In this document: one piece after another, positions 52,412 to 61,800 of the stretch
Position numbering within the stretch: position 1 is the first letter of the stretch
Layout of the letters: the number at the start of each line of letters is the position of its first letter
NCBI GenBank assembly: GCA_032622095.1
Contig: CP136066.1
Location: 232,940,961 to 233,004,960 of the forward strand
Origin: Siphonodentalium dalli
Lineage: Eukaryota; Mollusca; Scaphopoda; Gadilida; Siphonodentaliidae
Reading direction: 5' to 3'
DNA length: 64,000 nt
Position numbers and translations under genes: made by a program
Notes under the pieces: generated by a model
The model's input: only the letters and a program-made list of their open reading frames with translations
What the model was told of the DNA's origin: nothing
Databases searched by the model: none

Positions 52412-53105
52412 TTCATTATACCCCCATATAAAATGGGGGGTATACTGGATTGACTGCGTCCATCCCGTCCGTCCGTCCACCCCCGTCTGTCCGTCACACT
52501 TTCTCCCTCCGTGTGTCCGTCCGTCCGTCCGTCCGACCTCATAACTCAAACAACTATGAACCGATTTCAATATTTTTTTGTATGCAATCTCCTTAGGACC
52601 GCCTCTCCGCATGATGCTAATTGCGGTGCGATCCGACTTTCTTTTTTTAAGTTACTTTTCGACTTATTTTGACTTAGAAAATTCTGTCCGACTTAATAAC
52701 TTTAACAAATATGAACCAATTTCAATAATTTTTGGTATACATGCTTCTCACAACACCCTCTCTACATGATGTGGCTCAGGGTTGGCTCGGACTGTTTTTC
52801 CTAACATTACACAGTAATTTACACTTCATTTTCGACTTATTTTGACTTAGAAAATTTTGGGATTTTTTTTTGTGGATGCTATCAAGTTAGGATATTTTCC
52901 GGAAGTTTCTTCGAATATGGTTCGGAACAATGATTTTTACCACAGTTTTGGGTCCGTCCGTCTTTTTTTCTGTACAAGCTTCTTGCGACACCATATCGAT
53001 ATTATTAATCCAAATTTTTCTTTAAAGTTAAAATTTATTTTTGTTGGGTTTACGGATAATGCGGGTTGAATTTGCCATGGTGGGGGTATGCTAGCACGCG
53101 AGTGC
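52412..53105. mobile_element. ~690-bp element with TATACCCCC / GGGGGTAT ends
   Basis: Begins cattatacccccatataaa and ends catggtgggggtatgctag. The interior has gtccgtccgtccgtccg runs and two degenerate copies of a ttttcgacttattttgactt segment. Short inverted ends are likely, but boundaries are approximate and no transposase is present. Confidence 0.6.
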
Positions 53106-53412
53106 ACACCTGTTGTTATTCATACAATAATTAAGTTGTTGCCTTATGTATGTCAAAATATTTCAGTAGTTTTACGGAGTGGTTTGTATGTGTCACTTTA
53201 AATAAGTTTGGATAGTAATTGTGTGAAGGTTTTTTTAATTTTTTATGGTGCCCACATCAGAATGAGCAATGGGGGATGCTACGGTGTCCTGGCCCTGCAA
53301 ACAAGGTACCCTGCCTTGCCTCCCTGTCTAAAAGTTATTAAAAATCATGCCTCCCTGTCTAAAAGTTATTAAAAATCATGCCTCCCTGTCAGAATGTTAT
53401 TTCATTTCTGGC

Positions 53413-53801
53413 TTAACCCTTTACCCAACAGAACGGCCCTGTGCCAATGCATTCTCTTATATATGCGAGTCGACCATAGGTCGCCTCGCATATATAAGAG
53501 AATGCATTGGCTTAACACATTAAAAATTATAAAATTGTTAAAGAATGTAAGAAAAATGGTAAAAAAAGATTTTTTTTAGGCCAATGCATTCTCTTATATA
53601 TGCGAGGCGACCTATGGTCGACTCGCATATATAAGAGAATGCATTGGCACAGGGCATAACTATAACCATCACAATGTGGTCAATGAGCCGGTTCCAATGA
53701 TATCCATATTTGTATGGTTTTATTGAGACAGACCCAAGATATTTTAGGCCGTTGAAGCTTTATTTGGGCGGTTTTGGCCGGTTTGTTGGGTAAAGGGTTA
53801 A
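53413..53801. mobile_element. TTAA MITE, family A1
   Basis: TTAA ends, CCCTTTACCCAACA/TGTTGGGTAAAGGG, two hairpins. Its flanks (ttcatttctggc and taaacatg) recur joined, without the element, at 55643-55665. Confidence 0.92.
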
Positions 53802-53849
53802 TAAACATGCACCCAAAACAAAAACATAAAAAAAATGATGCAATTCATA

Positions 53850-54400
53850 AATATTTAGTGAAATTCATCAATCCTGAATATTTCCCACAGTTCAGTAGGA
53901 AATAGTTAGATACATCAAAATTTAGTGAAATTCATGAATCTTGCACATTATTTCCCCACAGTTCAGTAGGAAATAGTTAGATACATCAAAATTTAGTGAA
54001 ATTCATGAATCTTGCACATTTCCCCACAGTTCAGTAGGAAATAGTTAGATACATCAAAATTTAGTGAAATTCATGAATCTTGCACATTTCCCCACAGTTC
54101 AGTAGGAAATAGTTAGAATCATCAAAATTTAGTGAAATTCATGAATCTTGCACATTTCCCCACAGTTCAGTAGGAAATAGTTAGATACATCAAAATTTAG
54201 TGAAATTCATTAATCTTGCACATTTCCCCACAGTTCAGTAGGAAATAGTTAGATACATCAAAATTTAGTGAAATTCATGAATCTTGCACATTTCCCCACA
54301 GTTCAGTAGGAAATAGTTAGATACATCAAAATTTATTGAAATTCATGAATCTTGCACATTTCCTCACAGTTCAGATTGTAGTAAATAATAAATTCCATCA
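53850..54400. repeat. ~67-bp x 8 tandem array
   Basis: cccacagttcagtaggaaat, agttagatacatcaaaattt and agtgaaattcatgaatcttg recur about eight times. Each unit holds an acceptor-like tttccccacag, but what follows has stops in all frames. Confidence 0.9.
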
Positions 54401-54498
54401 AAATTTAGTGAGACTCGTCAAACATTAGAATTAATCTTTGAATAAAATTTCCATGACTATAATTGCAATAACAAGCCATCCCTGCCCCCCCCCCCCCC

Positions 54499-55157
54499 TT
54501 AACCCTTCCATGACTGGATCTTCGAGAAATTTAGTGAAAACCATGTGCCAGTGCATTCTCTTATACGTGTGAGTCTCCCATAGGGAGCCTCGAACATATA
54601 AGAGAATACATTGGCCTAACAATATCTACCTTGACCTTGCAAGCCAGTGATTTCTCTTATATATGTGAGGCTCCCTATGGGAGACTCACATATATAAGAG
54701 AATGCATTGATACAGGGTCTTTAACCCTTTACCCAACAAAACGGCCAAAACCGGCCAAATAAAGCTTCAACAGCCTAAAATATCTTCGGTCTGTCTCAAT
54801 AGAACCATACAAATATGGATATCATTGGAACCGGCTCCTTGACCACATTGTGATAGTTACAGTTATGCCCTGTGCCAATGCATTCTCTTATATATGCGAG
54901 TCGACCATAGGTCGCCTCGCATATATAAGAGAATGCATTGGCCTAAAAAAAATCTGTTTTTAACACTTTTTACCATTTTTTCTTACATTCTTTAACAATT
55001 TTATAATTTTTAATGTGTTAAGCCAATGCATTCTCTTATATATGCGAGGCGACCTATGGTCGACTCGCATATATAAGAGATTGCATTGGCACAGGGCCGT
55101 TCTGTTGGGTAAAGGGTTAATGGTGCACCACCACAGCTCCCGCTATGACAGGGTTAT
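54499..55157. mobile_element. TTAA MITE, family C, carrying a nested A1 element
   Basis: Left ttaacccttccatgactgg, right cccgctatgacagggtta. The nested A1 copy 54721-55120 sits at the same internal TTAA that is occupied by A2 in 50485-51234. Confidence 0.85.
54721..55120. mobile_element. TTAA MITE, family A1, nested in C
   Basis: TTAA at 54721-54724 and 55117-55120, CCCTTTACCCAACA ends, two hairpins. Between tacagggtct and tggtgcaccaccac of the host element. Confidence 0.92.
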
Positions 55158-55191
55158 AAAGAAACGACACATTTTCCACAATACTGAAGAG

Positions 55192-55441
55192 TACATAATG
55201 CCCTAAGTAATCGACTCCTTAACCACATCAGAATTATGGGTTTCAGGATTTAGTCGGAAATATGGCTTGTTGCCATTCATCGGAAAGCTCTCACTGAGAG
55301 CTTTCTGATGAATAGCAACAAGCCATATTTCACTGAGAGCTTTCCGAAGAATGGCAACAAGCCATATTTCCGACTAAATCCTGAAAAGTTACCCATAATT
55401 CTGCTGTGGTTAAGGAGTCGATTATTTAGGGCATTACTGTA
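55192..55441. mobile_element. snapback MITE, family B, with duplicated centre
   Basis: TACATAATGCCC to GGGCATTACTGTA. The centre cactgagagctttc occurs twice, giving a longer, asymmetric palindrome. Confidence 0.85.
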
Positions 55442-55539
55442 AGTTATATAATTTTTGCTGATGTTGGGTTTATTTTTATCAAAATCGTCCCCTCCCTTTC
55501 TATTTCGTAATCCATATCAATCGTTCTACAGACACGAAA

Positions 55540-55700
55540 AATGTTACAACAACGCAGCAGCACCCAAGATATTAATCACTGATTTCTATCAATCATGTTC
55601 CAGTCTGCAAAAATATCATGCCTCCCTGTCTAAATGTTATTTCATTACTGGCTTAATAAACATGAACCCACCACAAAAACATGGCAAAATCAACACATTA
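55540..55700. repeat. partial copy of the 52.1-53.8 kb repeat, with an empty A1 site
   Basis: cagcacccaagatattaatc, catgcctccctgtctaaatg and tactggcttaataaacatga match the flanks of the A1 element at 53413-53801, but TTAA is present once and uninterrupted at 55653-55656. Confidence 0.85.
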
Positions 55701-55784
55701 TCTGTGGGTAATCTGCGGAATTGTGGGTATGGGTGTTGCCTTAGCGATATGCCTCCATCAGGAGGTCGTGTACTAATGACCAGG

Positions 55785-56290
55785 TATGCAAGCCTTGAAA
55801 TAGTGTGTCTGTCATTTGCAGAATGAGGTCCCCAGAGGGTGAATTTAATGATGCTATTATGCACAGTGGTCTAGCATCACTAAATTCACCCTCTGGGGAC
55901 CTCATTCTACTTAGGCCTCATGTTCTTTAGAAAGTATCCAGGCACGCTGAATGTACCAAAGGGCAAGGGGGGTGGGAAAACCAGTCAGGTGGGCACTTTT
56001 CGGGTGCCCACTGGTCTCCCCCCTGGGCCAGGGCAAGGGGGCAAGCCCCCCCCCACATACCCCCCTTCTCCTGCGTCCCTGAAAGTATCTTTATTATCAA
56101 GTTTTTAATTACTTTTTCCTTCTGTTCAGTTTCTATATCCCCCAATTTGCAGAAGGTAAATTGCATAATCGAGGTGACTAATGGGATAATATTACCAATT
56201 TCAACTGTGGGAATCGCTGAGCGCATCATTAAATTCACCCTCTGGGGACCTCATTCTGCAAATGACAGACACACTATTTCAAGGTTTGGA
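55785..56290. mobile_element. family D element, interrupted by a second hAT-like MITE
   Basis: Left hairpin gcagaatgaggtccccagag to ggggacctcattctac, interior ttctgttcagtttctatatc, right half ctctggggacctcattctgc. The 55939-56081 insertion lies in the interior. Confidence 0.8.
55939..56081. mobile_element. hAT-like MITE with 8-bp target duplication
   Basis: 143 bp, starts CAGGCACGCTGAATG and ends CTCCTGCGTCCCTG. AAAGTATC is duplicated at 55931-55938 and 56082-56089. Subterminal G/C runs resemble the 8385-8765 element. Confidence 0.88.
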
Positions 56291-56369
56291 GGTATGCTGG
56301 GTACACAGCCACCCAATAGCGTTGCAAACTGATGTGTTTTCTTTATAAGAGTTTTATGTCGATATAACA

Positions 56370-57560
56370 TTTGGTCCTTCAATTAGCATGCTTCAGTCAT
56401 CATCAACCATCATAGACCTGGATATAAATAATATTAAAAAAATATCACTCCATGCCAGGAATTGTTTATTTATTAATTGGCCGTTACCATCCGTATTCTG
56501 AGAGCTGCGTAGCTTGGTTAGTAACCTATCCTTCGTCTCATCTGTGGGAAGTAAACTTGAGGTTGGAGGGAAGTAAATCTGTGCAGACTTGATGAATCAG
56601 ATTAATTAAAAATTAGTGATATTTATAAAAAACAATCGGTGAAAATTCATGAAAAAAGAGTAATATTTATAGAAAATTAGTGATATTCATTAAAAAAATG
56701 GTGAGATTTGTTAAAAAAAATTGTGAAAATTCATGAAAAATAGTAATATTTACAGAAAATTAGTGATATTCACAACCGATATTCATAAAACAATTTTGAT
56801 ATATGTAAAAAAATTCATGAAAAATGATAATATTTATTAGTGAATATTCATAACAAATGGTAATGTTTATTGAAAAATTGTGACATTCATAAAAAATATG
56901 GTTCGATTGATGTTTTTGCTAAATCAGGGTTAAATTAAATCTCAGTGATTGGTTATTCACGCTTCAGTCGTCATTAACCATCATAGACGTGGGTATAAAT
57001 AATATTAAAAAAATATCACTCCATGCCAGGAATTGTTTATGTATTCATTGGTCGTTACCATCCCGTATTCTGAGAGCTGCGTAGTTTGGTTAGTAACCTA
57101 TCCTTCGTCTCATCTGTGGAAGTAAACTTGAGGTTAGAAGGAAGTAAATCTGTACAGACTTGTTGAATCAATTGTGATATTCATAAAAAACATCATGAAA
57201 AATGTTAATATTTTATATTTAAGATAGTGAGATCCATATATACTGTGTAACTTATCCAGGCCTTTAAATAGTGTGTCTGTCATTTGCAGAATAAGGTCCC
57301 CAGAGGGGGATAAAATTTAGTGATGCTATCCCGCACAGCTCGCACTGGACCGGTACAACCGTGGTGGACCGGTACCAGACTGGTTTTTGTGGTCTGGTCC
57401 GCACCACTAATAAATAATATGTATGCTGAGAGCTGTGTAGATTGGTTAGTAACATATCCTTCGTCTCATCTGTGGTATGAAACTTGGGGTTAGATGAAAG
57501 TAAATGTGTAGAATGTGCCCCAGACTTGTTGAATCAGATTCATCACAAAATTTTGAGAAT
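56370..57560. repeat. duplicated ~230-bp segment and AT-rich linker
   Basis: catagacctggatataaata, ccatgccaggaattgtttat and aacctatccttcgtctcatc occur at about 56410-56600 and again at 56980-57170, with a third part at 57420-57540. Between are short attagtgatattcat-type repeats. A half D hairpin lies at 57250-57340. No exon recognised. Confidence 0.7.
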
Positions 57561-57616
57561 TCATGAAAATGTTAATATTTATTTTTTAAAATAGTGAGAT
57601 TTATAAACAAATAGTG

Positions 57617-57716
57617 NNNNNNNNNNNNNNNNNNNNNNNNNNNNNNNNNNNNNNNNNNNNNNNNNNNNNNNNNNNNNNNNNNNNNNNNNNNNNNNNNNNN
57701 NNNNNNNNNNNNNNNN
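57617..57716. other. assembly gap, exactly 100 N
   Basis: One hundred consecutive N. A round 100 is the usual placeholder for a scaffold join of unknown length. The sequence on its right starts inside the G-rich repeat that also ends the left arm of the inverted duplication. Confidence 0.98.
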
Positions 57717-58830
57717 CCCCCCTTCCACCCTTGGTTCCTCTCTGTTCCCCCCACTGCCCTTGGTTCCTCTCTGTGCCCCCCTCTGCCCTTGGTTTCACTC
57801 CTTGCCCCTCACCCTTGGTTCTTCTGCGTGGCCCTGGTCTGGTGCAAAAGTACTCTATAAGTGTGAAGCCTCTAGACAGACATTGTTTATTATGCAAATT
57901 AATCGATGTTTATGGTAATATGATCACCCACTACTGTTTGTCCTCACTTCAGGGCAATAACACCCAGTGCTAACAAGGGGGATAACACAGTCAGGTACTT
58001 ATGTTCTTTAATGAGTACGTCAGTCGAGACGTCAAGTACACGTAAAGTTTTAAAGGATTAAACACCGACATAAGAAGCTGGAATAAAATAGAGAAACCTA
58101 ATTGAGGACTCAGTGCAAATAGTGTGTCTGTCATTTGCAGAACGAGGTCTCCAGAGTGATTATATGGAGAATACCTACAGTAATGCTCTAATTAATCGAC
58201 CTCTTAACCAAAGCAGAATTATGGGTAACTTTTCAGGATTTAGTCGGAAATATGGCTTGTTGCCATTCATCGGAAAGCTCTCGGGGAGAGCTTTCCAATG
58301 AATGGCAACAAGCCATATTTCCAACTAAATCCTGAAAAGTTACCCATAATTCTGCTTTGGTTAAGAGGTCGATTAATTAGAGCATTACTGTACATGACGG
58401 GAGCTTCCGGAATTTTAGCAAAAACCCTGACTCAGTTCATTATCTCGCACAGCGGGCTAGCATTACTAAATTCACCCACTGGGAACCTCATTCTGCATGG
58501 CCTCATCTGATATGGGAGACATCGACTCAGATTGAAGTTCCCAAATGATGAATATTGTGATATACACCCATTGGGAACCTTGATTATGCAATGTGCCGTC
58601 TGCCAATTTGGTGATATAGAGAAACAAAACTAAAAAAGAAATAGAATCTATGTGAAGACGTTTCTATAGAAATTTGATAATAAAGAAACTTTCCAAAGAT
58701 GAGGCCTAAACAGAATGAGGTCCCCAGAGGGTGAATTTACTGATGCTATCCCGCACGGAGGGCTAGCATCACCAAATTCACCCTCTGGGAACCTCATTCA
58801 TTTGAAGATGATAGCCCACCGTATGGGATA
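57717..58830 (-). repeat. right arm of the ~1.1-kb inverted duplication
   Basis: Reverse complement of 24873-25985: G-rich repeat, cagggcaataacacccagtg, the B element at 58176-58392, a C fragment (gggagcttccggaattttag) and the D element. It then passes into the expanded satellite where the left arm has only one unit. Confidence 0.9.
58176..58392. mobile_element. snapback MITE, family B (full length)
   Basis: TACAGTAATGCTC to GAGCATTACTGTA, the inverted-arm counterpart of 25316-25532. Confidence 0.9.
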
Positions 58831-61800
58831 GCATCACTAAATTCACCCTCTGGGAACCTCATTCATTTGAAGATGATAGCCCACCGTATGGGATAGCATC
58901 ACTAAATTCACATGCTGGGAACCTCATTCATTTGAAGATGATAGCCCACCGTATGGGATAGCATCACTAAATTCACCCTCTGGGAACCTCATTCATTTGA
59001 AGATGATAGCCCACCCTATGGGATAGCATCACTAAATTCACCCTCTGGGAACCTCATTCATTTGGAGATGATAGCCCACCGTATGGGATAGCATCACTAA
59101 ATTCACCCTCTGGGAACCTCATTCATTTGGAGATGATAGCCCACCGTATGGGATAGCATCACTAAATTCACCCTCTGGGAACCTCATTCATTTGAAGATG
59201 ATAGCCCACCGTATGAGATAGCATCACTAAATTCACCCTCTGGGAACCTCATTCATTTGAAGATGATAGCCCACAGTATGAGATAGCATCACTAAATTCA
59301 CCCTCTGGGAACCTCATTCATTTGAAGATGATAGCCCACCGTATGGGATAGCATCACTAAATTCACATTCTGGGAACCTCATTCATTTGAAGATGATAGC
59401 CCACCGTATGGGATAGCATCACTAAATTCACCCTCTGGGAACCTCATTCATTTGAAGATGATAGCCCACCGTATGGGATAGCATCACTAAATTCACATTC
59501 TGGGAACCTCATTCATTTGAAGATGATAGCCCACCGTATGGGATAGCACCACTAAATTCACCCTCTGGGAACCTCATTCATTTGAAGATGATAGCCCACC
59601 GTATGGGATAGCATCACTAAATTCACCCTCTGGGAACCTCATTCATTTGAAGATGATAGCCCACCGTATGGGATAGCATCACTAAATTCACCCTCTGGGA
59701 ACCTCATTCATTTGAAGATGATAGCCCACGGTATGGGATAGCATCACTAAATTCACCCTCTGGGAACCTCATTCATTTGAAGATGATAGCCCACGGTATG
59801 GGATAGCATCACTAAATTCACCCTCTGGGAACCTCATTCATTTGAAGATGATAGCCCACGGTATGGGATAGCATCACTAAATTCACCCTCTGGGAACCTC
59901 ATTCATTTGAAGATAATAGCCCACGGTATGGGATAGCATCACTAAATTCACCCTCTGGGAACCTCATTCATTTGAAGATGATAGCCCACAGTATGGGACA
60001 GCATCACTAAATTCACATTCTGGGAACCTCATTCATTTGAAGATGATAGCCCACCGTATGGGATAGCATCACTAAATTCACCCTCTGGGAACCTCATTCA
60101 TTTGAAGATGATAGCCCACCGTATGGGATAGCATCACTAAATTCACATTCTGGGAACCTCATTCATTTGAAGATGATAAATCACGGTATGGGATAGCATC
60201 ACTAAATTCACCCTCTGGGAACCTCATTCATTTGAAGATGATAGCCCACCGTATGGGATGGCATCACTAAATTCACCCTCTGGGAACCTCATTCATTTGA
60301 AGATGATAGCCCACTGTATGGGATAGCATCACTAAATTCACCCTCTGGGAACCTCATTCATTTGGAGATGATAGCCCACCGTATGGGATAGCATCACTAA
60401 ATTCACCCTCTGGGAACCTCATTCATTTGAAGATGATAGCCCACCGTATGGGATAGCATCACTAAATTCACCCTCTGGGGAACCTCATTCATTTGAAGAT
60501 GATAGCCCACCGTATGGGATAGCATCACTAAATTCACATTCTGGGAACCTCATTCATTTGAAGATGATAGCCCACAGTATGGGATAGCATCACTAAATTC
60601 ACCCTCTGGGGACCTCATTCATTTGAAGATGATAGCCCACCGTATGGGATAGCATCACTAAATTCACCCTCTGGGAACCTCATTCATTTGAAGATGATAG
60701 CCCACCGTATGGGATAGCATCACTAAATTCACCCTCTGGGAACCTCATTCATTTGAAGATGATAGCCCACCGTATGGGATAGCATCACTAAATTCACCCT
60801 CTGGGAACCTCATTCATTTGAAGATGATAGCCCACCGTATGGGATAGCATCACTAAATTCACCCTCTGGGAACCTCATTCATTTGAAGATGATAGCCCAC
60901 GGTATGGGATAGCATCACTAAATTCACCCTCTGGGAACCTCATTCATTTGAAGATGATAGCCCACCGTATGGGATAGCATCACTAAATTCACCCTCTGGG
61001 AACCTCATTCATTTGAAGATGATAGCCCACAGTATGGGACAGCATCACTAAATTCACCCTCTGGGAACCTCATTCATTTGAAGATGATAGCCCACCCTAT
61101 GGGATAGCATCACTAAATTCACCCTCTGGGAACCTCATTCATTTGAAGATGATAGCCCACCGAATGGGATAGCATCACTAAATTCACCCTCTGGGAACCT
61201 CATTCATTTGAAGATGATAGCCCACCGAATGGGATAGCATCACTAAATTCACCCTCTGGGAACCTCATTCATTTGAAGATGATAGCCCACAGTATGGGAC
61301 AGCATCACTAAATTCACCCTCTGGGAACCTCATTCATTTGAAGATGATAGCCCACGGTATGGGATAGCATCACTAAATTCACCCTCTGGGAACCTCATTC
61401 ATTTGAAGATGATAGCCCACGGTATGGGATAGCATCACTAAATTCACCCTCTGGGAACCTCATTCATTTGAAGATGATAGCCCACGGTATGGGATAGCAT
61501 CACTAAATTCACCCTCTGGGAACCTCATTCATTTGAACTGGGAACCTCATTCATTTGAAGATGATAGCCCACCGTATGGGATAGCATCACTAAATTCACA
61601 TTCTGGGAACCTCATTCATTTGAAGATGATAAATCACGGTATGGGATAGCATCACTAAATTCACCCTCTGGGAACCTCATTCATTTGAAGATGATAGCCC
61701 ACCGTATGGGATGGCATCACTAAATTCACCCTCTGGGAACCTCATTCATTTGAAGATGATAGCCCACTGTATGGGATAGCATCACTAAATTCACCCTCTG

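Noticed and set aside
53850-54400. Amplified acceptor of a papilin exon
   Set aside because: tttccccacag looks like an acceptor, but the following sequence has stops in all frames and no family motif.
51446-57616. Kunitz-domain exons
   Set aside because: No C-x8-C spacing with F-x-YGGC-x-GN was found in any frame.
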